The notes under the pieces are model-generated. The model was not told the origin of the DNA, did no database searches, and worked only from the letters and a program-made list of their open reading frames with translations. DNA of 64,000 nucleotides from assembly GCA_951802425.1 (NCBI GenBank), contig OX637795.1, positions 3,576,501-3,640,500 on the forward strand. The letters run 5' to 3'. The position numbers were made by a program, and so were the translations under genes. Source of the DNA: Clavaria fumosa. Lineage: Eukaryota > Basidiomycota > Agaricomycetes > Agaricales > Clavariaceae. Shown here one piece after another: positions 22,881-34,100 of the stretch (within the stretch, counting starts at the first letter, position 1; every line of letters starts with the position of its first letter).

Positions 22881-23467
22881 GTGACCTGTCACATGACCAG
22901 TAAGTCATGGGACCCATGTGACTACCACCAACAGTATGGCCCAAATGTGTGATGGCACATCAAGTGGGATGCCATCACCCTGTCAACGGTTTGACACTTG
23001 ACATCGCCCATCAAGCGACTATCCCTAATGCAACCTTGTACTCTCCCACCCCCCACCTTTACCGTTATCCCATCCCCTTGGCACCCTTATCCCCCTCCCA
23101 TGTCAGCTTCTCGTCCCCTTAGCACCCTTGTACCACTATCCCGTTCCCTCGCTGACCGACGCTTCCCTTCTCAGTGCTATCGAGACCCCGTGATCATTGC
23201 TTAGATACTTTCATTCCCTCCTGACTGTCGCTCCCGCTGTATGTCTTCCCTTATTACTTTGTACTATATTGTTCCTATGGTCCCGGACTCTAGTATATAT
23301 ATGAGTAGGTACTTGACATGTATTTCCTTAGACTTTGATATTCTCTAGAAATTGCCTCTTTCTACCTCCAAAGTTGAGCCCTAGCGTCTGCTATCCACGT
23401 GACCTTCGTGACCTTGTCACAACTTCACCGCAACCTTTGAGCCCTTGATTTAGGATCGACCATGACA

Positions 23468-23790
23468 GTGACCAAAGTGATCAGTGAGGGAAAGAGGTTG
23501 AGGATAAATCTATGATGGTGTTGTGAAATGGATGGAATGGAGGAACCTGTGCTTGGAAAAGGTCCAGGTTCTTTCTGTATTGGACTTGCTCACTGGATGC
23601 ATCTAAATTATATTTGTCAAGTGGCTGTATTGAAAAAAATTTCACAGCCAGAGGGGGATGGGGGATTGATTTTTGGAATAGTGACTATATTCTGGACTAA
23701 TGAGTATTCAAGATCACAAGGCACTACATAAACATTGATAGGAACATGTTTTTGTCATGAGTGCTGTTCAAGCTGATACAGAGAAGCTAC
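23468..23790. other. Spacer between chromovirus and NWD gene
   Basis: No gene recognised. It is the 3' flank of the minus-strand NWD gene and probably holds its polyadenylation region. Confidence 0.5.
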
Positions 23791-26700
23791 TCAGGGACTC
23801 AGAGCAACAAGGGATAAGTCAATGACAACAAAATCACCAGATGAACTCATAAGTGCACACACAAAGGAGGAGTGTTTGATGTAATGACAAACCAAGTGAA
23901 CAGGAATCCCAGACTCAAAAGGAGGAATTGAAAGTATAGGATATGAAGGTTTATTGTGAATCAGTGCAGAGATCCAGGAAGTACCATTGGAAAACTTTTC
24001 AAGGAATGGGAATGGTTGGACAATCCAATTCAAAGGAGGAAGAGTGGTGAATCTAAGGCAAGAAATGGTTGTGATTGCTGCACCAGTCCTTGCATCCCAT
24101 ATACACACTGTGGAATCACTAGACCCAGATGCAATCAGAGTGCCATCAGGTGAGAAGACAACTGAATTGACCCAATCAGTGTGCCCTCTGAGTGGCTGAC
24201 CTATTGATGCACCAGTCCTTGCATCCCATATACACACTGTAGAATCCCAAGACCCAGATGCAATCAGAGTGCCATCAGGTGAGAAGACAACTGAAAAGAC
24301 TATTCCGGTGTGCCCTCTGAGTGGCTGACCTATTGATGCACCAGTCCTTGCATCCCATATACACACTGTGGAATCCCCAGACCCAGATGCAATCATAGTA
24401 CCATCAGGTGAGAAGACAACTGAATTGACTGTTCCAGTGTGCCCTCTGAGTGGCTGACCTACTGATGCACCAGTCCTTGTATCCCATATGCACACTGTGG
24501 AATCATGGGACCCAGATGCAATCAGAGTGCCATCAGATGAGAAGACAACTGATATGACTGCTTCAGTGCGCCCTCTGAGTGGCTGACCTATTGATGCACC
24601 AGTCCTTGCATCCCATATATACACTGTGGAATCATGGGACCCTGATGCAATCAGAGTGCCATCAGGTGAGAAGACAACTGAATTGATGATTCCAGTGTGC
24701 CCTCTGAGTGGCTGACCTATTAATACACCAGTCCTTGCATCCCATATACACACTGTGGAATCTTTAGACCAAGATGCAATCAGAGTGCCATCAGGTGAGA
24801 AGACAACCCAATTGACCTGACCAGTGTGCCCTCTGACTGGTTGATCTATTGATGCACCAGTCTTTGCATCCCATATACGCACTGTGGAATCACTAGACCC
24901 AGATGCAATCAGAGTGCTATCAGGTGAGAAGACAACTGAAGAGACTGTTCCAGTGTGCCCTCTAAGTGGCTGACCTATTGATGCACCAGTCCTTGCATCC
25001 CATATACGCACTGTGGAATCATGGGACCCAGATGCAATCAGAATGCCATCAGGTGAGAAGACAACTGAAAAGACTATTCCAGTGTGCCCTCTGAGTGGCT
25101 GACCTATTGATGCACCAGTCCTTGCATCCCATATACAAAATGTGGAATCCTTACTAGACCCAGATGCAATCAGAGTGCCATCAGGTGAGAAGACAACTGA
25201 ATTGACCCGACCAGTGTGCCCTCTGACTGGTTGATCTATTGATGCACCAGTCTTTGCATCCCATATACACACTGTAGAATCCCAAGACCCAGATGCAATC
25301 AGAGTGCCATCAGGTGAGAAGACAACTGAATTGACCCAAGCAGTGTGCCCTCTGAGTGGCTGACCTATTAATACACCAGTCCTTGCATCCCATATACACA
25401 CTGTGCAATCCCCAGACCCAGATGCAATCAGAGTGCCATCAGGTGAGAAGACAACTGAATTGACCCAAGCAGTGTGCCCTCTGAGTGGCTGACATATTGA
25501 TGCACCAGTCCTTGCATCCCATATACACACTGTGGAATCTTCAGACCCAGATGCAATCAGAGTGCCATCAGGTGAGAAGACAACTGAATTGACCCGACCA
25601 GTGTGCCCTCTGAGTGGCTGACCTATTAATACACCAGTCCTTGCATCCCATATACACACTGTGCAATCCCCAGACCCAGATGCAATCAGAGTGCCATCAG
25701 GCGAGAAGACAACTGAATTGACCCAATCAGTGTGCCCTAAACACCTACTTAAATTTCTTTGCCATCCATCCTGCCATCCCTTCACAAGTTTTGCTGGCAA
25801 TTGACTCAAGAATCCCTTGTACTGCTCAAATATCATGGTCTCTTTTGGTGTGAAGATAAGTGCTGAAGTATAAATGTGCAATGGACTCTGCAAAATGCAA
25901 GATGCAAAGGACTGGATGAACCTCTTTATGTCATACATCTGTCTGCTCATCACATTCATTGTCTCAGGTAGGTCATGGAACCATCTGTCAAGACATTCCA
26001 AGGCATCTACTGCTTGTGTGAGCTGCTGCATGTAGGAAAGCACTTCAATCCACTCCAGTGGTTTTGATAGCATCACTTTAGACACCCATTCAATCAGAGT
26101 TGAACTGAATATCTCTTGCTCAGCCTTCAGTTCAAGAATATGTGGACCCCAGAATTGGCATGCATACTGAAGTTGTGAGGGAATGTGATGGTTCACCTTC
26201 TCCTCCCTGTCACAAATATCAGCATAGAAAGGGCAATGAAGCTGGTAAAGATTCCCATCCAGCAGCCCCAACATATCCATGTGAAGACATCTATCCATCA
26301 AACTGAGTGACCTCTCCACAAGCATCCTATGCATGGATTCTGAAGGAATTGCCCACTTTGTATGGTTTGTGGGTGCTGTTAACCACCTTGCAAGTGATGC
26401 ATGAATCACTCTGACCAATGGAGCTCCTTTGTTTTGTATCACAAGTAGACAGTCCAACATTTTCACCATTTTCTGGACCATTTTTGTGTCTTCTCCAATC
26501 AATTCTGCAAGTGCAACCACTGTAAGGGGATCCTTCAATGTGGCAATAGCCCCCAACACTTTATTGCAGTCTTCCACAAATCCATCTCCTATGTATTGCT
26601 CTGCAATACAGTTCAATGCAGTCACATATAGAGTCTCTAACTTGCTCTCTCCTTTCTCTGGTTTTTCAGAGATAAACATCTGGAGAGATTTGTCTGGATG

Positions 26701-28261
26701 ATAGCTCCTTTCAATGAATTGGCAAGCTGTCTGGACCCACAGAAATAATCCACTTGCACTGTCAGCCAATTTCTGAACCATTGCACACCCAGGCCATCCT
26801 GCATCAAGTTCTTGCCTGACAGCAATTTTTTTCAGCCTATGTTGAGTATAGGTGAGAATATCTTCCTTGTTATATGCGCTATCCAAGTCCAAATGATGTG
26901 TTATTGAACCAAGTTGTTTGATGAACACACAATCAATGTCAGATTGTGGTCCTGAAGACCTGCTGGTCACAAACAGCTTCACACTTGTAGGGAGCTGAGG
27001 CAGATGAGCAACAAGGGCTGCAAGTAGAGGTTCCCTTGATTGATAGGTGCACTCATCCAAAGCATCAAGCACCAAGCACACTTGGTTTGCAAATCCTTGC
27101 TCCTTGAATGGCTCAACCAGCAGCTTCCTGAACTGAGCATGAATTGACTTAGGAATTCCAGAATCAGCTTTCAAGACCTTCACCAAAGCCATCCTGAAGA
27201 GCCAATTGTGACATGCTAGGTCATATGCCACGGTGCTGATCACCTTGTCAGCATTTGAAAGCTCTGCTTCATCCCTTTTGAAGAAAAAGGCTCCCCCAAA
27301 CAGTCCCGCATTTCTTAATCTATCCGCAACACTGTGCGCAATAGTTGTTTTGCCGGAACCCGCAGGGCCGGTGAACAAGAACACTCTTGGTGTCACAGAT
27401 GAGCTCTTTTCTGCCCACTCCATGATCCTATCTAGCAAGCCAGATCTAGTGCCATCCAGGCAGCACGACTCCTTTTCCCAACCTGCAGAGAGTAAATGTG
27501 GTAATTCTTTAAGAATGGTATGATGGGCTAACAAAGGAATAGATGAGTGATGGGGATTGTAAACAAAAGCTAGAACATACTGAGACTTTCAACCCCTCCC
27601 TCGAGTTCTTCAAGCCCAATCCGAAGCGAAATATCACTCTGCAACTGCCAGTACAAACATCTGTAAGATAGACCACACGGACAGAGAATAACTGATCTAG
27701 CATCACTCACACCAAATAAGAGCATAGCAGCATCTAAGTCTTGATGCCTTGCTTGAATGAGATCTCTCACTTCAACTGCTTGCACGATACGGCGCAAGCG
27801 ACCAAAGTCTTGCAGTTGCAATACTGTATCTGCAACATTGTTGAGGGTTCTGAAATAAATGAGATTTAGTAAAGTGATGGTTGCTTCAAGATCAGCAACG
27901 ACGGACCGCTCGAGTTGCTCTGCATTATGTATAAGGGTGCGAGCAGGAGAACTTGTCACAGATGATGGTGCTGCACGGCAGCCGTTAATGATTGCGAAAG
28001 AAATGGTGGCTGTGCGTTCAATGAGAGCACGACAGTCCTCCTTATTCTTCTTGACGTTCTACGATGCATCCCAGTCAGACAATCAGTGGCAGTCAGGTCG
28101 GAATTTCTGCCCCTCACCATATACAGCTTGATTAGTTCGGTAAGACCACCAGTGATGGCCTTGATCGGACCCTTGGCAGGCTCTGGGATGGCATCTGCTG
28201 CGCCTTTCAGGAGATTGAGGACGAGAGTCGTGTTTGATAGAACGCTGGAGCCGCTCGACAT
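23791..28261 (-). CDS. NACHT-WD40 (NWD) NLR-like protein, copy 2, complete
   Basis: Four exons on the minus strand: 28261-28118, 28058-27711, 27644-27581 and 27527-23791. They total 4293 nt, or 1430 residues. The N-terminal domain covers about residues 1-190. NACHT follows, with Walker A GPAGSGKTT at about 239-247 and Walker B LDALDEC at about 339-345. A helical linker leads to 13 WD40 repeats of 43 residues (about 783-1345) and a short tail. The large exon has no ATG at its upstream edge and begins just after a TTAG acceptor, which supports the spliced structure. Compared with copy 1, four extra bases lie between two possible acceptors of intron 2; only GGCAG keeps frame here. NWD proteins are fungal NLR-like sensors; WD repeats bind the ligand and NACHT drives oligomerisation (family knowledge). 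Confidence 0.9.
24075..25740 (-). repeat. Array of 13 near-identical WD40 repeats
   Basis: Thirteen 129-bp units (one has an extra codon). Each follows the pattern HTxxVxSVVFSPDGTLIAS, then GSxDSTVxIWDA. Variation is concentrated at the two residues after HT, the residue before SVV, the residue before DST, the residue before IWD, and the ASI/VLI position. High identity means recent unit duplication or ongoing gene conversion. Confidence 0.92.
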
Positions 28262-29735
28262 GGCTGTTCTGAGAACAGAAGGCAGGAGGCTCGAGCGTGT
28301 GATGTACAACGCGTGGAAACCTCCCACGCTCCGCGGTCACTCGCACACGCAACTTGCGCCGATGTTACACTGCATCGCCAGCGCCCAATCCCCAGATTCC
28401 ATATCTTAAAGCCTTTGGAGAGGCTTTTCGCTTTCTTCTTCATTCGATTCACTCTCTGAGGCTGGGGGATACCACAAACTATCCTGCTGACCCATTTGAA
28501 TTTTGCAGCCGTGACTGTCAGTCAATCTGATGATGATTCCGTTCCAGTAGCGGCGGCGACGGTCGTTTTTTTCAAACGTCTGTCAACATGAACTCCGTCT
28601 CTCTCACTACCATGGTAGACAACACACTTGCCCCTGCGCTCTTCCTTGGCATACACATCATGCACCACCCTCTCTACCACAACTTCATTTCGCGCATCCC
28701 GCCACCCACTTCACTGTGTCGCAACTTGGAGTCGGACACCTTGTAACACATCCGCTAGTAACACCTTCGAACCCGACTACATCTTGACTCCTCTCTCACG
28801 CTTCGGCGGTGCGGGGAGGCGGGGCATCTCCTCTACGAACCGCAAAGGTCTCTAACATTGAGTACTCCTAGCTGAGCACCTGGGCTGAGCACATCACCCA
28901 CTTCCGAGTCGCACAGGTACACGCGCATAACTCCCACACCCCGCCCGAGCGACATTGACGATGGTGCTTCGGGCTCTTGACTGTGGAACAGAACTGGAAC
29001 CGGAGTTTAGCTTTTGCGGCTGTGGTGTGCGGCGGTGCGGCACCCAAGTAACACGTCGTCTTTTCTAGGGTACAATAGTGCTGTGCGACACGCCCACATA
29101 GGTATGATAGTAGAATTCAGTGGCTAGAATGGAGTAGATTCGAACCCCGACTGTCTCAACTACATACTATGACTCTTATGCAGAGACTGAGATGCTAGGA
29201 TCAGGTCGTTGATTGAGCAGCGCCTATGTGGAGAGGGTTGTGGGACTCGTTGGCTTGAAGAAATGGGATGAGTGCGACTGGAACTCGGTATAAACTGGTC
29301 CCCTGTCTTCAATTAAACCTTTTCCACATCGCTGGTGAGATAGCTCCCTTTGCTCGTCGGAAACCCTCACCATTGCTGGTGAATATGTCCGCCTCTAGTA
29401 GACCAGATTTCGTCTCCCACGGAGTCAATCAAGGGATCAACCTAGTGTTCGCCAAGCAGGCACACTAAAGATCGAGCTTTGCGTTCTTGGCGCAAGCTGC
29501 GGGGTTCTAATCGCGATCTAGATGAGCAGAGTCAAAGTGCTATTACGCGTAGAGGGTTGTAGGCTGAACTGGGAAGGAGTGAATAAGATGATGGTGGAAG
29601 GAAGGTCGCACGATTTCTACTGACAGTGAACTGCACACCGCAAGGGATGAATTCTGTGCCAACTACAATGGAATACATGAATGATCTCGCAACGTACAAA
29701 CTTGGAAGACATAGCGACACCGATATCATGACAAA
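28262..29735. repeat. Segmental duplication: 5' flank of NWD copy 2
   Basis: Matches 3222-4690. It ends with R1-type sequence and leads into the 3' flank of Cys-rich gene B. Confidence 0.8.
29170..29540. repeat. Dispersed repeat R1, copy 4
   Basis: A full-length match to R1. The same sequence is found again 3.27 kb downstream at 32437-32800. Confidence 0.75.
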
Positions 29736-29848
29736 AAAGAAAAAGTCTCCTCCTACGTTTCAAGACGTCGTACAAGTGCCAATCAAAAGCATATCATAAA
29801 CCGGGAGCGGCAGAAATATATGTTTTGCTCTCGCGACAACATGCGAAA

Positions 29849-30666
29849 TCAAAACACCCCGTAGCCCGCGAAGAAGCCGAGGTGAGCGATGACAATGGCG
29901 AGTAGTAGTAGTGACGGCGAGCGCATGCAGCCAATCGGAGCGCCGCTCGCCGCCGAGGGGGGTGCAGTGGCCCCAGGGGTGGCTGTGGTCTGCACGAACG
30001 CAGTAGCCAGGACACTCGTCGTCGTCGATGACGAAGACGACGATGCGGATGGGAACAGAGGCGGAAGGGTGACACTTGTAAAGGAAGGAAGCGGGGGCCG
30101 AAATGCGGTTGATGTCACAGGTGTAGGCGGCGGAGGAAGAGAAGGAGGGGGGGCTGGGAGACGCGCCTGTCAGCGAGGCGTGTAGACCGACAGCCCTTCA
30201 CTTACTGCCCTCATAGCATAGGTCGTCGCTGCCGCAAAATTGGCTTACAAAACAGCAGCCCACTCCTGGTAGGAGGAAGAACAAAGAATGCTTAGCGTTA
30301 ATCTGCAGGAGGACGACAATCTGGAAGTATGCCCTCACCACATGGGATGTCTGTGGCCGTGCATGGAATGTCACATTGTCTATTTACGAGACAGGTTGAA
30401 CCGGTTGGACAGCAAGTTATGCCATCTGGGCACGGAGAGTATCCAGGGCTGCGAGAACACGGATGTTAACAGAGGCGTAAAATATATATAAGGGTGTGAA
30501 GGACGATATACTTTTCACAAACGCTGGCCTGACGCTTGTCGAGGGAAGAGTCGTGGAAAGAGAGCTGTCTAAGATAAAGCGAAGAGAAACCACCAGCTGC
30601 GTATGCATTCGCATTCAAAATCGGTGATGCGAGGAGAATAGCAAAGAACACAGCGGCGGAAACCAT
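29849..30666 (-). CDS. Secreted Cys-rich GPI-anchored protein (copy B)
   Basis: Four exons on the minus strand: 30666-30512, 30448-30339, 30265-30206 and 30153-29849. They total 630 nt, or 209 residues. The protein has a signal peptide, a Kex2 site (LDKRQ), a 12-cysteine module (CPDGITCCPTGSTC, GVGCC, CGSDDLC), a Pro/Ser/Thr stalk and a C-terminal GPI signal (LLLLAIVIAHLGFF). Splice phases match copies A and C exactly. Intron 2 has the best-formed 3' end: a GCTAAGC branch-like site, then pyrimidines and ACCAG. The linker is not poly-proline here but ordinary Pro/Ser/Thr sequence, so it may be close to the ancestral form. The function is unknown. Confidence 0.75.
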
Positions 30667-30724
30667 CTTGCTAGAATTCGAGATGAGGGGTGCGACGATT
30701 AGGGCTGCGTGGACAGGCCCTGTA

Positions 30725-30730
30725 ATTATA
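30725..30730 (-). promoter_or_regulatory. TATA box of Cys-rich gene B
   Basis: TATAAT on the minus strand about 60 nt upstream of the ATG, in the same CACTATAA context as copies A and C. Confidence 0.5.
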
Positions 30731-31323
30731 GTGAGCCATCTCGGGAGTATTACGGAAGGTGGCTTTCATGGCTGCACTTCACGGTACCACACATTGCCAA
30801 GGGGTTGCTATCGTGGACGGCCGAAGCGCTCAAAGCGCTCAAATCCTGGGACGCGCACCCACGGTTATACCCACGATCAAGGGTTCGGCCACTCGTCAGT
30901 GATCATCTGCACAAGGGAAGATCATATTTCGACCATAAAGGTAACAGGCTGTTCTGAAAAGCGGGTGATATGCCCGAATCGGAGATTTTCACAGGGTTGA
31001 ATGTCCACGTGACATGACAGTATGTACCGCCAACTGCAAAGACGCGTCTTAGCAGGAGGTGTGTACAGTGCATAATTACACACCTTCTCCCATGTAATTC
31101 CCTAAATAAACTCATGTGTACACCAAGAATAAAATTTCTCAATCTTTGGGCGCGTGCCTAGCTGGAGCAAAGGTCTCCTCCCATTGCTGACAACGTGAAT
31201 GGGTGATGAAAGTCCCCCAGGATGATATTTTCTCAAGGTCTTTGTCGAGACGGATTCGTACCCCATTCGCGCCTCTCTAGGATGGGTCGCCGCATCCTGG
31301 CGGGCTTCCTTATGTCGAAGACG

Positions 31324-32160
31324 TCAACGGAAGGGCGCAGCGATCGATTGCGGCGTTCGAGTATCGGAGCTGACCCAGACGACGATACCGGGCTCCAGAT
31401 TAACGGGGATATTGCACTCTTCAGGTTTCAACGGCAAAGAAAAACTGGCTATAGCAAGGTAACAAGTACGGCCAGGATAACAGAAACACCAACAAAGAGA
31501 AAAAAGGTGTTGATAGATCGACAAAAGCGAACACGAGCAACAAAAGGACCCCATAACAACTCACTCGCAGCCACTAGCCTGCGACCTTGACATTGCCAAG
31601 GCTGTCCATAGCAGGGCGAACGTCGAGGTGAAATTCAGGTTCCCCACCTACGCCCTTGCGTAAGCTATAGTAGTCGATGATGAATCGAACCCTTTGATTG
31701 GTTTGGGGTCGTCTGACTATCCAATCATGCTGTCAAAAGGCGGCGTGAATCTATGAGTGAAATCCGAACGTCAGCGTGAATTGCGCAGAAGTTACTCTAA
31801 AAGCTCTAGTCTTGCAGCTTCGACGGCACTGCCGAAATTTTGAGTAATAAGCGAAAAACTATCTCTAAATCGCCTACCCTCCATTGGTGCGAGATTCCCA
31901 TTTCAGAATTTCTGCCCATGCATCTTCGTTCAAGCGATTGTGGATGACCACCATAGGCTCAACATGCTCTTCAGGGAAACTCCACCCTTTACGCCAAAGT
32001 GCGTTGTAGGACTGTTGCGGTGAAGGGTATTCCCAACTCAGTTTGGCTGCAATAGTCGCGGGTGGGCGGAATTTCGTGAAGGGATGGTTGTCAATGCGGC
32101 TGACCAGCATCTGACATGCGAGGATGTGACGAACCCTGGGTGCGTGGAATAGAGGAGATT
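31324..32160 (-). pseudogene. Holocytochrome c synthase (HCCS) pseudogene
   Basis: Collinear with the complete gene at 35257-36393 but broken twice. A deletion of about 96 bp near 31789 removes most of exon 2 and the donor of intron 2. At 32160 the similarity stops inside the segment that encodes SSIPR, so the N-terminal half with the CPV motif is gone and unrelated repeat DNA takes its place. WEYPSPQQSYNALWRKGW and IHNRLNEDAWAEIL are still readable. Confidence 0.85.
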
Positions 32161-32445
32161 TGATGATCAATTCCACGGATACACCCCACGTTGTTTCCAG
32201 GGAAGGAGCGGGAGAGGCCTTTCCATCCTGGCGATGCGGATACAGACCAAAATATCGAGCGCTGGGCTCCCCAGAGCAGCACGGCTTCGACTGGCACAGG
32301 CACGCGAGCGCCGCGAGATCGGTTTGTTCTTGGCGCGGCCGCGGATTCTTGTCCGCGGCATGGTTAATCGCGATCTGGGTGGAGTTAAAGTGGCCTGCTC
32401 GAAGCACGGTGGGGCAGAGCAATGTCTTGTAAAGAGACTGAGACG
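32160..32445. repeat. Dispersed repeat DNA joined to the HCCS pseudogene
   Basis: GATCAATTCCACGGATACAC... matches about 14020-14165, and the second part matches repeat R3 (about 4950-5090). Its junction with HCCS sequence at 32160 marks the break in the pseudogene. Confidence 0.6.
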
Positions 32446-32800
32446 CTAGGATCAGGTCGTTGATTGAGCGGTGCCTTGTGGAGAGGATTGTAGGATACGT
32501 TGGCTTGAAGAAACTGTAGGAAATGGGATGAGGGCGACTGAAACTCGGTATAAACTGGTCCCTGTCTTCAATTAAACCTCTTTTCCACATCGCTGGTGAA
32601 ATGGCTCCCTTTGCTCGTCGGAAAGCTCTCACCATTGCTGGTGAATATGTCCGCCTCTAGTAGACCAGATTTCGTCTCCCACGGAGTCAAGGGATCAACC
32701 TAGTGTTCGCCAAGCAGGCACACTAAAGATCGAGCTTTGCGTTCTTGGCGCAAGCTGCGGTTCTAATCGCGATCTAGATGAGCAGAGTCAAAGTGCTATT
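32437..32800. repeat. Dispersed repeat R1, copy 5
   Basis: Nearly identical to 29170-29540. It starts the second unit of the large tandem duplication. Confidence 0.75.
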
Positions 32801-33104
32801 ACGCGTATAGGGTTGTAGGCTGAACTGGGAAGGAGTGAATAAGATGATGGTGGAAGGAAGGTCGCACGATTTCTACTGACAGTGAACTGCACACCGCAAG
32901 GGATGAATTCTGTGCCAACTACAATGGAATACATGAATGATCTCGCAACGTACAAACTTGGAAGACATAGCGACACCGATATCATGACAAAAAAGAAAAA
33001 GTCTCCTCCTACGTTTCAAGACGTCGTGCAAGTGCCAATCAAAAGCATATCATAAACCGGGAGCGGCAGAAATATATGTTTTGCTCTCGCGACAACATGC
33101 GAAA

Positions 33105-34036
33105 TCAAAACACCCCGTAGCCCGCGAAGAAGCCGAGGTGAGCGATGACAATGGCGAGTAGTAGTAGTGACGGCAAGCGCATGCAGCCAATCGGAGCGCC
33201 GCTCGCCACCGAGGGGGGTGCAGTGGCCCCAGGGGTGGCTGTGGTCTGCACGAACGCGGTAGCCAGGACACTCGTCGTCGTCGATGACGAAGACGAGGAC
33301 GGCGGGGGAGGAGGCGAAGGAGGAGGGAGAGGGGGAGGGGGAAGAGGAGGAGGAGGAGGGGGAGGGGGAGGAGGAGGAGGAGGAGGAGGAGGAGGAGGAG
33401 GAGGAGGGGATGCTGGAGGAGGAGGAGGAGGAGGAGGGGATGCTGGAGGAGGAGGAGGAGGAGGAGGAGGAGGGGATGCTGGAGGAGGACGAGGAGGAGG
33501 AGGAGGAGCGGAGGGTGGTGGTGGTAGTGGACCTGGGAGAAGCGCCTGTCAGCGAGGCGTGCAGACAGAAAGCCCTTCACTTACTGCCCGGACGGCATAG
33601 GTCGTCGCTGCCACAAAATTGGTCTGCCATGCAGCAGCCCTTTCCTGGTAGGAAGGACGAGGAATATTTAGCGTATTCTGCATAGAAAAGACAATTTGGA
33701 AGTATGCCCTCACCACATTTGATGTTCGAGGGGCAGGGATAATTGCATAGTTTATCTGGGAGACAGGAAAAACCGGTTGGGCAGCAACCTATATTATCCG
33801 GGCATGGAGAATATCCGGGGCTGCGAGGCACGAATATTAACAAAGGTGCAAAGAATATATGGAATGTGAAAGACGATGTACACTCCACAAACGATGGTCT
33901 GACGCTTGTCGAAGGAAGAGTCGTGGAGAGAGAGCTGTCTAAGATACAGCGAAGAGAAACCACCGGCTGCGTATGCATTCGCATTCAAAATCGGTGATGC
34001 GAGGAGAATAGCAAAGAACAGAGCGGCAGCAACCAT
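33105..34036 (-). CDS. Secreted Cys-rich GPI-anchored protein with long poly-proline linker (copy C)
   Basis: Four exons on the minus strand: 34036-33882, 33820-33714, 33644-33585 and 33532-33105. They total 750 nt, or 249 residues. Signal peptide, Kex2 site (FDKRQ), 12-cysteine module (CPDNIGCCPTGFSC, GKGCC, CGSDDLC), then a linker of proline runs split by short PAS breaks, Ser/Thr stalk and GPI signal. The linker is read from a (TCC)n tract in the register that gives CCT, and that register stays open to the GPI signal. The donor of intron 1 (GTACAT) is weak but sits where copies A (GTGCGT) and B (GTATAT) have theirs. The shared Cys spacing supports the splicing. Confidence 0.75.
33300..33520. 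repeat. GGA/TCC triplet tract coding for poly-proline
   Basis: A long run of GGA triplets on the plus strand with GGGGATGCT breaks about every 30-40 bp. It lies inside exon 4 of Cys-rich gene C. Copy A has shorter tracts of the same type at about 11935-12030. Such tracts change length by replication slippage. Confidence 0.9.
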
Positions 34037-34094
34037 CTTGCTAGAATTCGAAGTGAGGGGTGCGACGATTAGGGCTGCGTGGACAGGCCCTGTA

Positions 34095-34100
34095 ATTATA
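34095..34100 (-). promoter_or_regulatory. TATA box of Cys-rich gene C
   Basis: TATAAT on the minus strand, about 60 nt upstream of the ATG. The conserved upstream block with TGATCA lies further out, at about 34240-34310. Confidence 0.5.

Larger units (their letters stand above)
15145..23467 (+). mobile_element. Ty3/gypsy chromovirus, degenerate, bounded by GTGAC target duplication
   Basis: The 5' LTR starts at 15145, preceded by GTGAC. The 3' LTR ends at 23467 (ATGACA), followed by GTGAC. The LTRs begin TGT and end ACA. A purine tract (AGGAAGGGGAATA) lies just before the 3' LTR at 20789. The internal region encodes gag and pol with a C-terminal chromodomain. Several in-frame stops and a broken 3' LTR show that the copy is dead. 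Confidence 0.9.
20789..23467 (+). repeat. 3' LTR of the chromovirus, split by two nested insertions
   Basis: LTR sequence is present at 20789-20811, 22601-22632 and 22881-23467. The gaps are a 1.79-kb insertion and a 0.25-kb MITE. With both removed, the LTR is about 640 bp, close to the 628-bp 5' LTR. Confidence 0.8.

Noticed and set aside
23791..27534. Treating the large NWD frame as a complete gene starting near 27534
   Set aside because: The first codon there is TTG, inside an intron. Upstream exons and splice sites conserved in both paralogues show that the protein starts at 28261.
31222..31590. 122-codon plus-strand frame, repeated at 35143-35562
   Set aside because: It is antisense to the last exons of the HCCS gene. 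Both copies exist because the HCCS gene is duplicated.
33145..33600. Glycine-rich plus-strand frame of 151 codons
   Set aside because: It is the complement of the poly-proline exon of Cys-rich gene C, and the GGA tract leaves several frames open.
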